Shown: positions 24,411 through 32,469 of the stretch, one piece after another
How the letters are laid out: each line of letters opens with the position of its first letter
Numbering within the stretch: position 1 is the stretch's first letter
Origin: Euzebya rosea
Lineage (GTDB): Bacteria > Actinomycetota > Nitriliruptoria > Euzebyales > Euzebyaceae
Assembly (NCBI RefSeq): GCF_003073135.1
Contig: NZ_PGDQ01000011.1
Coordinates: forward strand, 124,001 to 188,000
Length of the DNA: 64,000 nt
Direction of reading: 5' to 3'
The notes under the pieces: model-generated
The model's database searches: none
What the model was told of the DNA's origin: nothing
What the model saw: the letters and a program-made list of their open reading frames with translations, nothing else
Translations under genes and position numbers: made by a program

Positions 24411-25085
24411 GTGGACCCACGCGACCTCGCGGTGCGCAACGCCACCTACGCGGTGTTCGTCGAGCGCGGGTCAGCACCCACACCGGCTGACGTGGCCGAG
24501 GCCGTGGCCGGCCACTCCGTTGAGGAGGTCGAGGACGCCTGGCGCCGACTCCACGACGCCCACGCGCTGGTGCTGGTCGATCGGGACGGCCCGGCCGAGC
24601 TGCTGATGGCCAACCCGTTCGCGGCCCAGCCGACGAACTTCCGGGTGCGAGCCGACGACCGCTGGTGGGACGCCAACTGTGCGTGGGATGCCTTCGGGGT
24701 GTGCGCCGCGCTCGGGGTCGACGGCCGGATCGAGACGAGCTGCCCCGACTGCGGCGACGACCTGATCGTGGAGGTCCGCGACCAGCGCCCGGTCGACGAC
24801 GACATGCTGTTCCACTGCCTCGTGCCGGCCAGCCGGTGGTGGGACGACATCGCGTTCACCTGACTGACGATGGCCCTCTTCCGGTCGGAGGAGCACGTCA
24901 CCCGGTGGCTCGACGGTCGCCCGCGGGGCGCCACGACCAGCCTGTCGACCCTGTCGGCCCTGGCCCATGCGTGGTGGGGCAACCGGCTGTCGCCGGACTG
25001 GACCCCGCGCAGCCGTGACGAGGGCCAGGCGATCCTCGACCGCCTCGGCCTGACCGGCCCCCACTGGACGCTGCCGGGTGGCTGA
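24411..25085 (+). CDS. MerB-like (alkylmercury lyase family) protein with in-frame TGA at the catalytic cysteine; candidate selenoprotein
   Basis: GTG 24411 (AGGAGG 11 bases upstream) begins a 150-codon frame that stops at TGA 24861-24863 and then continues in the same frame for 73 sense codons to 25085. The total is 224 residues if TGA is decoded. The N-terminal helical part and 'MANPFAAQPTNFRV' fit the MerB family. 'NCAWDAFG' supplies C90 and D93, equivalent to Cys96 and Asp99 of characterised MerB. The TGA is codon 151, 61 residues on; MerB has its second catalytic Cys159 63 residues after Cys96. 'LFRSEEHV' follows, as expected after that cysteine. C111/C114 are also conserved-looking. Alternatives: a nonsense mutation, or reinitiation at ATG 24870. 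Confidence 0.75.
24876..24893 (+). promoter_or_regulatory. Candidate bacterial SECIS stem-loop
   Basis: CTCTTCC (24876-24882) pairs with GGAGGAG (24887-24893), seven pairs including one T-G wobble, around the four-base loop GGTC. Nineteen bases separate the TGA from the loop. The E. coli fdhF SECIS also presents GGUC in its apical loop at nearly this distance from its UGA. The element lies within coding sequence, as bacterial SECIS elements do. Not tested; a GC-rich gene will form some hairpins by chance. Confidence 0.5.
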
Positions 25086-25119
25086 CGCCGCCGCCCCGAA
25101 CGGCCTCGGGACGGCGGCG
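25086..25119. terminator. Two-part stem-loop terminator
   Basis: CGCCGCC (25086-25092) pairs with GGCGGCG (25113-25119), and inside it CCCGA (25095-25099) pairs with TCGGG (25106-25110). It begins right after the MerB-like gene and lies between it and the convergent secreted-protein gene. Its place here suggests that transcription of the MerB-like gene runs through the TGA to this point. Confidence 0.65.
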
Positions 25120-25127
25120 CCTCCCCC

Positions 25128-25655
25128 TCATCCGGTCCGGCAGGTCCCCCGGTAGCTGAAGGTGCTGTCGCCCTCGGGGGTCCGGCCAATGCCGGCGACG
25201 ATCAGGTCGCACCACACCCGGGGTTCGTGGCGGGCATCGGCGCTGGGCTCGAAGTGCACCTCGCCGTGGGTCGCGCCGGTCGCGAGGTCGATGTCGAACC
25301 GGAAGCGGTCGTCGAACATCACCGTGGGTGAACCGCCCAGGACGGTGCCGGAGAACAGCTGCGCACCCGTCACGACGACGGTGCCGGCCCCCTCGTCGAT
25401 GCGGGCGGTGGAGTGGTACAGCACCGTGCCGAAGAGGTCACCGTCGAGGCTGACCGTGTCGGTGCTGCGCTGCACGACGACCCCGTCCTCGTCCTGCGTC
25501 GTGGAGTGGGTTCGTGCGGTGCTGAAGTGGTGGACGCCCGTGCCCTCGACCTCCACCGGATGGCGATCGGGACGTGGACCTCGGGACTGGACGGGGTGCA
25601 CCGACGCGGCCAGGGCGGTGGCGACCAGGAACACGGTTGACAGGACGAACGACAT
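25128..25655 (-). CDS. Secreted protein of unknown function, beta-strand rich
   Basis: 175 residues from ATG 25655. Residues 1-20 ('MSFVLSTVFLVATALAAS') are a signal peptide without a lipobox. The mature part is a run of short strands with many Thr, Val and Gly residues, such as 'VVVQRSTDTVSLDGDLFGTVLYHST' and 'GAGTVVVTGAQLFSGTV', and two cysteines near the C-terminus. It recalls small beta-barrel proteins, but I do not recognise the family. Its start abuts a LuxR gene remnant on the opposite strand. Confidence 0.7.
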   Translation of the reverse strand: MSFVLSTVFLVATALAASVHPVQSRGPRPDRHPVEVEGTGVHHFSTARTHSTTQDEDGVVVQRSTDTVSLDGDLFGTVLYHSTARIDEGAGTVVVTGAQLFSGTVLGGSPTVMFDDRFRFDIDLATGATHGEVHFEPSADARHEPRVWCDLIVAGIGRTPEGDSTFSYRGTCRTG

Positions 25656-25660
25656 GCTCG

Positions 25661-25750
25661 GACCCGCACCTGGCCAGCACCTTCCGCAAGCTCGGCATCC
25701 GCTCCCGCGTGCAGCTCGCGGCGCTGATGTCGGCGGAGCCACCCGGCTGA
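25661..25750 (+). pseudogene. Remnant of a LuxR-family regulator (C-terminal helix only)
   Basis: An open stretch ending at TGA 25748-25750 reads 'PHLASTFRKLGIRSRVQLA' and then a short tail. This matches the last half of a LuxR helix-turn-helix, as in 'THLASIFRKLGVRSRVQLA'. Similarity stops abruptly at about 25661, where the divergent secreted-protein gene begins, so the rest of the regulator was lost or replaced. It is not derived from the LuxR gene at 20813, whose end differs. Confidence 0.7.
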
Positions 25751-25787
25751 CCGTCCCCTCGGGACCGGCGCGACCGGCAGGCCGTGG

Positions 25788-27095
25788 TCAGGTCGTGGCG
25801 CCGGTGAGCCCGAGGGCGTCCCCGTGCTCGACCAGGAGCGCCTCGAGCTCCGGCTCCGGCTGCACCGGCGGGACGCTGGCGGTGTAGCGGTGCATCGCGG
25901 TCAGCACGGCGGCGAGGGTGACCAGCTCGACGAGGCCCGCCGCGCTGCCGTGGACCAGCAGCGCATCGACGAGGTCGTCGTCGAGCGTGGTTGCCCCACC
26001 AGAGGTGGCCCGGGCGAACGCAATGACCGCACCGGCCGGGTCGTCGATGTCGTGGTCGCCGTCGCGTGCGGCCAGCAGGTCCTCCACGGACACCCCGGCC
26101 CGGAGGGCGAGGAAGGCCATGTGACCGGCCAGGGCCGTGTTGCCCACCGTGCTCGCCTGGACGAACCCGAAGGTGGCCTTGCACGCGGCGTCGACGGCGT
26201 CGTCGACCCCGTCGGCGAGCAGCCGCTCGACCGTCCAGTGCACGAACAGCCGGCGCGCCTTCCGGCGACGGATCGTGTCCATCCAGTAGGGCACGAACCC
26301 GGCAGCCTCCCGCAGGAGGCGTCGTTGGGGACCTCCGCGTGAGGGGACGTCCTCCAGCAGTCGCCTGGCGTGGGCCTCGGCAGCCGGGACCTCCCTGAGC
26401 ATCAGCACGCGGGACGCGATGGCCAGCCGTTCGCCGTCGTCGGACCGTGGTCCCTCCTGCTCGTGCTTGCCGGCGGTCCAGCCGGTCTGCTCGGCCAGCG
26501 TGTCACCGGCGGCATGCTGCACCGCGGTCTCCAGCGGGACGCCCAGCGTGTCGAACAGCCGGTTGAGCAGCCCCATGCAGGCGGCGGTGAGGACGATCGC
26601 CTCGACGGCGTCGGCGTCGTGGTGGATGGCCAGGTCGTCGGTGGCGACGGACAGGTCGACGGGCGGCATCGAGCCAACGGCAGTGCCGTACTCCACGGCT
26701 GCACGGGCTGGCGGGTCGAGCTGCTGCGGGGTGGTGACCGCCCGCACCCGGTCGTCGATGGACGGGGCTTCGGCGGGCCCGCGGACGACGCTGCCCATGA
26801 TGGCGGTGTGGGCGGTGCAGTAGCTGCACCCGAACGCCCGGCTGGAGGCGTGGGCCACCATCGCCCGCAGGTCGGGGTCGATGGACCGGCCCAGGTCGAC
26901 CGCAGGCACGTCGAACAGGGTGGGGACCGACAGGGTCGTGGTGTGCAGTGCCGGCGGCCAGATGACCAGCAGGCCGAAGGAGTGCGGGATCACCCCGAGG
27001 ATCCGCGAGACGAGGCCGGTCGGGCCGGGGTAGCGGTAGGCGACCTCCGCACGCGTCGCCGAGAACGGCTCGAGCGCCTCTGCCAACGTCCCCAT
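25788..27095 (-). CDS. Tandem AhpD-like / carboxymuconolactone-decarboxylase-fold protein
   Basis: 435 residues with two AhpD-like halves. The first carries the active motif 'SSRAFGCSYCTAHTA': C90, C93 and H96 match the CxxCxxH of AhpD alkylhydroperoxidases, which reduce peroxides with thiol chemistry. The second half (about 250-400) keeps the helical pattern ('VGNTALAGHMAFLALRAGVSVEDL') but has no CxxC. 'AAVEYGTAV' and 'VEAIVLTAACMGLLNRL' are typical of CMD-fold proteins. Divergent from the PhoX-like gene, with only 70 bases between. Confidence 0.82.
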   Translation of the reverse strand: MGTLAEALEPFSATRAEVAYRYPGPTGLVSRILGVIPHSFGLLVIWPPALHTTTLSVPTLFDVPAVDLGRSIDPDLRAMVAHASSRAFGCSYCTAHTAIMGSVVRGPAEAPSIDDRVRAVTTPQQLDPPARAAVEYGTAVGSMPPVDLSVATDDLAIHHDADAVEAIVLTAACMGLLNRLFDTLGVPLETAVQHAAGDTLAEQTGWTAGKHEQEGPRSDDGERLAIASRVLMLREVPAAEAHARRLLEDVPSRGGPQRRLLREAAGFVPYWMDTIRRRKARRLFVHWTVERLLADGVDDAVDAACKATFGFVQASTVGNTALAGHMAFLALRAGVSVEDLLAARDGDHDIDDPAGAVIAFARATSGGATTLDDDLVDALLVHGSAAGLVELVTLAAVLTAMHRYTASVPPVQPEPELEALLVEHGDALGLTGATT

Positions 27096-27165
27096 CCGGG
27101 TGCCTCCTCGTCTCGGAGGCTACCCCACCCGCGCATGTCGGGGGTGGGCATCTAGCATCGCGGCG

Positions 27166-28425
27166 ATGCACATCGGCCAGACCGCCCTGCGACGGCGAAC
27201 CCTGCTGAAGGCGACCGTCCTGGGGGCGGTGCTGGCCTGCTCGCCGGCGCAGTACCGGACGTTGCTGGCCGGCCCGGTCGTGCGGGGCGAGGGACCCTAC
27301 GGCGCGCTGCTCGGACCGGACGCCAACGGGCTGATGCTGCCGAAGGGCTTCCGGTCGCGGATCATCGCCGCGTCCGGGCTGCGGGTGGGGCTGGCCGACG
27401 GGGCGTCGTCGTACGTGTGGCACCCCGCACCGGACGGGGCGGCCTGCTTCCCCGAGGACGACGGCGGTTGGCGCTACGTCAACAACTCCGAGGTCGGCGA
27501 GGGTGCGGGTGGCGTCGGCGGCATCCGCTTCGCCGCCGACGGGTCGACGATCGATGCCTACCCGGTGCTGCAGGGGACCTCGCGCAACTGTGCCGGCGGG
27601 ATCACCCCGTGGGGGACATGGCTGTCGTGTGAGGAGGCCGGTGACAGCGGACAGGTGTGGGAGTGCCCGCCCGACGGGTCGTGGGCGGGCGAACCCCATC
27701 CCATGCTCGGCCGGTTCAACCACGAGGCGGTGGCGGTCGACCCGGTCAACCAGCACCTCTTCCTGACCGAGGACGACCCCGCCGGGCTGTTCTACCGGTG
27801 GGTGATGGCCGAGGGACGGTTCGACGAGGCGATGGCCGAGGGCCGGATGCGAGCCCGGGACGAGGGCGACGGCGTCCTGCAGGCGGCCGTGCTGGCCGAC
27901 GACGGCAGCGTGGAGTGGGTCGACGTGGACGACCCGACGGCCACGCCCCTGCGCGAACGGACGGCGGGGACGGCGTTCAACGGCGGTGAGGGCATCTGGT
28001 ACGACTCGGGGTTCGTCTACTTCACCACCAAGGGCGACAACCGGGTGTGGGTCCACGACGTCGAGGCCCAGACGATCACCACGCTGTACCACGCCGAGAC
28101 CGATCCCGACGGTGGCCTCACGGGGGTCGACAACGTGACCGTCGCCCCGTCGGGTGATGTGCTGGTCGCCGAGGACGGTGGCGACATGGAGATCCGCCTG
28201 ATCACCGCCGACACCCGTGAGGTCGTGCCGCTGGTCCGCATGCCCGGGCCCGAGCACGAGGGGTCGGAGGTGACCGGTCCCTGCTTCTCGCCCGACGGCA
28301 GCCGGCTGTACTTCTCCTCCCAGCGGGCCGGCCTCGATGGGCCCGGCGACGGCCTGACCTACGAGGTCACCGGACCGTTCCGCACCCAGCGGGTCGGCAT
28401 CGCCGCGACGACGACACACATCTGA
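27166..28425 (+). CDS. PhoX-like (DUF839) phosphatase, Tat-exported
   Basis: 419 residues from ATG 27166. The N-terminus 'RRRTLLKATVLGAVLAC' is a twin-arginine signal. The mature region matches DUF839/PhoX proteins: 'SYVWHPAPDGAACF', 'WRYVNNSEVGEGAGGVGGIRF', 'GGITPWGTWLSCEEAGD', 'FNHEAVAVDP' and 'TAFNGGEGIWYDSGFVYFTTKGDNRVWV'. PhoX enzymes are calcium/iron alkaline phosphatases with a beta-propeller that scavenge phosphate from esters outside the cell. The upstream region holds no recognisable Pho box, but this was judged by eye. Confidence 0.88.
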   Translation: MHIGQTALRRRTLLKATVLGAVLACSPAQYRTLLAGPVVRGEGPYGALLGPDANGLMLPKGFRSRIIAASGLRVGLADGASSYVWHPAPDGAACFPEDDGGWRYVNNSEVGEGAGGVGGIRFAADGSTIDAYPVLQGTSRNCAGGITPWGTWLSCEEAGDSGQVWECPPDGSWAGEPHPMLGRFNHEAVAVDPVNQHLFLTEDDPAGLFYRWVMAEGRFDEAMAEGRMRARDEGDGVLQAAVLADDGSVEWVDVDDPTATPLRERTAGTAFNGGEGIWYDSGFVYFTTKGDNRVWVHDVEAQTITTLYHAETDPDGGLTGVDNVTVAPSGDVLVAEDGGDMEIRLITADTREVVPLVRMPGPEHEGSEVTGPCFSPDGSRLYFSSQRAGLDGPGDGLTYEVTGPFRTQRVGIAATTTHI

Positions 28426-28612
28426 GTCGAAGTCCTCAGGACCGTCCGGCATCGGCCGATACAGGCAGTGACACCGTGCAACCGGTGCGACAGGAGCGGG
28501 CGTTCCTGGTCACGACTGACTACGTACGCTGCGTCGAAACGCGCCTGATTCGGTTGGAATCTCAACCCCTCGGCGGATAGTCGCCGGCCGTTCCCGCCCA
28601 CACGGTAGGGGC

Positions 28613-29452
28613 ATGCAGACGACGCGCCCCGCCGCCACCGCCCACCTCGACGAGATGATCCGCACGAACATGCCCCTCGTCGGGTACGAGGTGAGCAGCA
28701 TGGCGTCGCGCATCCCCCGGCACGTGCCCCGCGAGGACCTGATGTCGGCCGGCCTGCTCGGGCTGACCCAGGCCGCGCAGGCCTACGACGCCTCCACCGG
28801 GGTGCCCTTCGACCGGTTCGCCCGACGGCGGATCAAGGGTGCGCTGCTGGACGAGCTGCGGTCCCGCGACTGGGCGTCCCGCTCGGTGCGACGAGGTGCC
28901 CGTCGGATGCAGGCCGCGCAGGCCGCCTTCGTGGCCCGCGAGGGACGCACCGCCACCCTGGAGGAGACCGCGCAGGAGATGGGGGTCGGTGCCGAGGAGG
29001 CCCAGCGCCTGGTCGACGACGTGCACCGCGGGACCGTCCTCAACTACGAGTCGCTGACCGAGGACGGCATCGACGACATCCTGCCGTCCCACGAGATCAC
29101 CCCCGAGGCCGACATCCTCGGCCGCGAGCGCCAGGCGATCCTCCTGGACGCCATCGCCGCGCTGCCCGAGCGGCAGCAGGAGGTCATCACCGCCTACTTC
29201 TTCGAGGAGCGGTCCATGGCCGACATCGCCGCGGAGATGGGCGTCACCGAGTCCCGGATCAGCCAGATCCGTGCGGAGGCCTTCGAGCTGATCCGTGCCG
29301 CCATGACCATCACCCTGGACGACACCCCCGCGCCGGCCGAGCACTACCCCAACGGCCGCGCCGCCCGCCGTCGCGCCGACTACTACGACGCCGTCGCCAC
29401 CGCCTCCACGATCACCATGCGCCTGGACCGCGTGCCGGCCATGGCCGCCTGA
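28613..29452 (+). CDS. RNA polymerase sigma factor, FliA/WhiG (sigma-28) family
   Basis: 279 residues. Region 2 is clear ('DLMSAGLLGLTQAAQAYDASTGVPFDRFARRRIKGALLDELR'; the 'RRRIKGALLDELR' part is the region 2.4 signature of FliA/WhiG types). Region 3 is 'TLEETAQEMGVGAEEAQRL'. Region 4 is 'LPERQQEVITAYFFEE' then 'MADIAAEMGVTESRISQIRAEA'. An extra 30-residue Arg/Tyr/Thr-rich tail follows region 4. FliA controls flagellar and WhiG sporulation genes; no such genes are nearby. About 190 bases upstream are free for its promoter. Confidence 0.92.
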   Translation: MQTTRPAATAHLDEMIRTNMPLVGYEVSSMASRIPRHVPREDLMSAGLLGLTQAAQAYDASTGVPFDRFARRRIKGALLDELRSRDWASRSVRRGARRMQAAQAAFVAREGRTATLEETAQEMGVGAEEAQRLVDDVHRGTVLNYESLTEDGIDDILPSHEITPEADILGRERQAILLDAIAALPERQQEVITAYFFEERSMADIAAEMGVTESRISQIRAEAFELIRAAMTITLDDTPAPAEHYPNGRAARRRADYYDAVATASTITMRLDRVPAMAA

Positions 29453-29470
29453 TCCCTCGTCACGACCCCA

Positions 29471-29503
29471 CGACGCCGCCCCCTCTCGCAGGGGGCGGCG
29501 TCG
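29471..29503. terminator. 14-bp perfect stem-loop
   Basis: CGACGCCGCCCCCT (29471-29484) and its exact complement (29490-29503) flank a five-base loop. It lies between the convergent sigma-factor and DUF6351 genes and is followed by GTTCGTT. A strong bidirectional intrinsic terminator. Confidence 0.8.
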
Positions 29504-29522
29504 GTTCGTTCCGGGGCGTGGC

Positions 29523-31631
29523 CTAGAAGGCCGTGGACGTCGGCGGTGGCCCCAGCGGACGACCGCCCGGGCCGTCGTTGTAGGTCAGCCACTGCACCGA
29601 CGGCACTTGGCCGACGCCGGGGACGGAGTAGTCGCAGACACCGTCGGGGAACACCTGCTCGAGGACCAGCAGGTCAGCCGGGGTGACCGGCGGCACGGCA
29701 CCGGCATAGTCGGCCGGGTCGATCGGCTTGAGCGTGCACTTCAGCACGTCGTGCGACAGCGGCATGCCCGCCTGGATGCGGGAGTCCGCGAACACCTCCG
29801 GGGCGCAGGCCGACAGGTCCTCCTGCGATCCGGAGCTCCAGCAGGAGTCCTCGGCGATCGTGGGTCGGGTGTCCTTGACCACGTCGGGGTCCAGGCCGGT
29901 GAGCGGGTCGATGCCGCCATCTGCCTCGACCGACGCCAGCCAGTCGTCCATCGTGTCCCAGGCCGTGCCCGACGGACCGTTGTGCCAGATCACGTGGTTG
30001 TCCTCGTGTCCGATCCGCGCCATGCGCTCCTCGATGGCGTAGGCGTGGTACGGGGTGTGGATCTCCACGTTGAGGGACGCGGCGAAGTCGATGATGGCGG
30101 TGCGGGCCAGGCCGCGGCCGTCGTTGAGCATGCTCGAGCGGTAGGCGATCTCGGCCGTGGCCGGGTCCATCGCGGTGCGCGCCACCTGGCGGACCCCGTC
30201 GATGTCGACGCCGCCGACGCGGGTGTTGAGGTCCAGGAACTGCTGCATCGTGATCTTGCCGGGGTCGGTGGCCGGCAGGTTCAGGGCGACGAGACCGTAC
30301 TGGACGCCGACGTTGTCCAGGGCCCGGTGAGCGAAGCCGTTGGCGTCGCGGCCCCAGACGTTGGCCTGGATGTCCTGGATGGTGGCCCGGCAGCCGTCGG
30401 ACTGGACGACGGGGATGTAGTCACGGGTCGGGTCGGGCGTGTTGGTCGTCGGGACGCCGGAGTCGGAGAAGCAGCCGTTGAAGGGGATGGAGCCGGGGGC
30501 GAACGTGCCGACCCACGCGCCGCAGGTGGACTGGGGCGGACCGTGCCCGTCGACGGCGGCCTTCTGCAGCGGCGTCATCGGGCTGGCGGTTGCCTCGAGG
30601 ACCACGCAGTCGTGGACCTCCATCGCGGTGGACCAGACGTCGGGGAACGTCGAGCCGGGCATGAGGCCGTTGGTGATGCCGGGGTAGGCGTTGGAGACCT
30701 GCAGCTGGCCGATGGCGCCGCCGGAGCCGCCGGTGCTCATCGTGTAGCGGATCGGGCCGGCCGTCTCGACGACCCGCTCCTTGAGCATCAGCGCGGTCTC
30801 GGCGGACAGCACCGGGTTGCAGTGGTGACCCAGGACGTTGAGGGAGGAGGTGGCGATCGCGAAGCCCTCCGCGAGGCGGGTGGCGTTGAGCACGCTGGGC
30901 ATCGACCCCTGCGTCTGGTTGGTGTTGCAGCTGGCGCCGAAGGGGTAGTAGAGCTTGCGGTTCCAGCCGTCCTGCGGATTGCGCGGGTCGGGCTCGCCGG
31001 TGGCCGGGTCGTGGAGGAACGCGAAGGCGTAGAGGCCGCGGTTCAGGCTGCCCCGTTCACGGCGGACGATGTGGCGGACGGTGTCACCGCGGTCGTTGGT
31101 GACGGTCGCGACGTTGGTCGGCGGGTTGCTGAGGTCGTAGGCCTGGTAGCTGGTGCCGCCGGTGGGGACGTAGTGGTAGTCGACGATGCTGGGGGCGTTG
31201 CAGTGCCCGTCAGTCGGCTCACCGAGGCCGTTCTCGGCGGTGCGGCAGTCCCACGGTTGCAGGTGCGGGCCGGAGAAGACCGGGCCCTCGATGGGGTGGT
31301 TGGTGAGGGTCAGCGTGGCGCCGGATCCGTCCGGCTGGGTTGCGGTGAGGGTGTTGTCGCCGACGGCGAGGCCGGTGACCAGGCCGAGATAGCGGCCGTC
31401 GAGTCCGGTGGCGAACGCGTCGGTGACGTCGGTGCCGTCGAGGTCGATGACGGTGCCGGCGGGCGGGGTCGGGCTGATCTCGACGAGGACGTCGCCGCCG
31501 GAGACCAGGTCGGCGCGGGTGGAGAGCGTCGAGATGGTGAGCTCGGGCCCTGAGGCCCTGACCGGGACGGTGAGGAGAAGCGTGGACAGCAAGGCGAGGA
31601 CCGCGAAGATCCTCGGAACGATCGTGCGCAT
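29523..31631 (-). CDS. Secreted DUF6351-family protein
   Basis: 702 residues. Residues 1-26 are a signal peptide ending 'VPVRASG'. A short beta domain follows ('LTISTLSTRADLVSGGDVLVEI'), then a long region typical of DUF6351 proteins: 'HLQPWDCRTAENGLG', 'RKLYYPFGASCNTNQTQG' and 'MSTGGSGGAIGQLQVSNAYPG'. The latter GGSGG resembles the nucleophile elbow of alpha/beta-hydrolases. Cysteines are numerous, as expected of an exported, disulfide-bonded protein. The function is unproven; an esterase-like role is inference. ATG 31631 fits the signal peptide. Confidence 0.8.
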   Translation of the reverse strand: MRTIVPRIFAVLALLSTLLLTVPVRASGPELTISTLSTRADLVSGGDVLVEISPTPPAGTVIDLDGTDVTDAFATGLDGRYLGLVTGLAVGDNTLTATQPDGSGATLTLTNHPIEGPVFSGPHLQPWDCRTAENGLGEPTDGHCNAPSIVDYHYVPTGGTSYQAYDLSNPPTNVATVTNDRGDTVRHIVRRERGSLNRGLYAFAFLHDPATGEPDPRNPQDGWNRKLYYPFGASCNTNQTQGSMPSVLNATRLAEGFAIATSSLNVLGHHCNPVLSAETALMLKERVVETAGPIRYTMSTGGSGGAIGQLQVSNAYPGITNGLMPGSTFPDVWSTAMEVHDCVVLEATASPMTPLQKAAVDGHGPPQSTCGAWVGTFAPGSIPFNGCFSDSGVPTTNTPDPTRDYIPVVQSDGCRATIQDIQANVWGRDANGFAHRALDNVGVQYGLVALNLPATDPGKITMQQFLDLNTRVGGVDIDGVRQVARTAMDPATAEIAYRSSMLNDGRGLARTAIIDFAASLNVEIHTPYHAYAIEERMARIGHEDNHVIWHNGPSGTAWDTMDDWLASVEADGGIDPLTGLDPDVVKDTRPTIAEDSCWSSGSQEDLSACAPEVFADSRIQAGMPLSHDVLKCTLKPIDPADYAGAVPPVTPADLLVLEQVFPDGVCDYSVPGVGQVPSVQWLTYNDGPGGRPLGPPPTSTAF

Positions 31632-31968
31632 GTGTGCCCCTGTTCGGTTCGGCCGCCCCATCGGCTCGTGCGGGACGACTCGACCGGCCCCTTCGTCGTG
31701 GGACCGGCGTTCTCCTGCCGGCCCGGCCGGTGGGGCGGAGGTGGAGACGCGGTCTCTGTTGCACGAACGGAGTCGAGGCATGGACCTGACAGTGGTAGGG
31801 CGCCGGACCGTTCAGCGCGGTGGTGATCGCGGGCCCGTGAGGACCCTCCGTCCGGGGTAGGGTCCCGGACGTGAACACGCGCATCAAATGACCCGGCCCG
31901 ACCGCGTCGTGCGGTCGTGCCCACCGATGGTCATCCCCGATGACAAGCGACCCTCGAAGGAGCCGCGC
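31632..31968. other. Divergent intergenic region, about 340 bases
   Basis: Between the DUF6351 gene (minus) and the hypothetical gene at 31969 (plus). It holds an inverted repeat, GGACCCT (31841-31847) and AGGGTCC (31859-31865), which could be a terminator or operator. A frame running in from 31888 to the downstream gene is open but lacks a ribosome site and coding character. No RNA gene was recognised. Confidence 0.5.
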
Positions 31969-32409
31969 GTGTTCTCCGTGCTGAAGCACCTGTCCGTCCG
32001 CATGCCCGATGACCGCCGTCCCGGCCGCCTGCCGCGCGTCTGGCGCAACGCCGATGATCAGTGGAACTCTTGGTTCTGCCTGGAGGTACCCGGCCTGATC
32101 AGCCTCGCTGTCTGCCCCGGCGAGGTGCGGGACGACCGCTGGTTCACCCTCGGGCAGTCCGACCGGACCCACCTCTGGTTCACCTCACCGGACTACGCCT
32201 TCAACGCCGGGGTGCCGTTCACGGCGTTGCACCTGGACCCCGACCAGTGCCTGTACACCCAGCTCGATCAGCACGACCTCGGGGTTCTGCGTCCCGACCG
32301 CCTGCTGCAGCTGGCCGACTGGATCCAGCCGAACATTCTCGACGAGCACCACCCCGACTACCTGAACCACGAGCGGTTGCGCCGTCCGCTCGGGACGGTC
32401 CACAGCTGA
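31969..32409 (+). CDS. Hypothetical protein, 146 residues
   Basis: Family not recognised. GTG 31969 has AAGGAG six bases upstream. The sequence has many Trp, Asp and His residues ('DDQWNSWFCLEVPGLISLAVCPGEVRDD', 'HLWFTSPDYAF', 'LADWIQPNILDEHHPDY'), with no signal peptide or membrane segment. It begins a stretch of less G/C-biased codon use that continues through the NERD and helicase genes, so it may have arrived with them. A short stem-loop follows its stop. Confidence 0.6.
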   Translation: MFSVLKHLSVRMPDDRRPGRLPRVWRNADDQWNSWFCLEVPGLISLAVCPGEVRDDRWFTLGQSDRTHLWFTSPDYAFNAGVPFTALHLDPDQCLYTQLDQHDLGVLRPDRLLQLADWIQPNILDEHHPDYLNHERLRRPLGTVHS

Positions 32410-32417
32410 CCAACTGA

Positions 32418-32432
32418 CCTTCCCAAGGAAGG
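32418..32432 (+). terminator. 6-bp stem-loop between the hypothetical and NERD genes
   Basis: CCTTCC (32418-32423), loop CAA, GGAAGG (32427-32432), nine bases after the stop of the preceding gene. A weak terminator at best. Its right arm runs into the ATTCAAGACT block that is shared with the region upstream of the second NERD gene. Confidence 0.4.
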
Positions 32433-32469
32433 ATTCAAGACTCGCCGTTTCTCAGCCGTTGCTGTCTGC

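Noticed and set aside
24870-25085. Separate 71-residue gene starting after the TGA of the MerB-like gene
   Set aside because: It is in the same frame and completes the MerB-family domain, so it is treated as part of that gene. Reinitiation at ATG 24870 remains a fallback.
31888-31968. Longer N-terminus for the hypothetical gene at 31969
   Set aside because: There is no ribosome site at 31888, while GTG 31969 has AAGGAG at ideal spacing.
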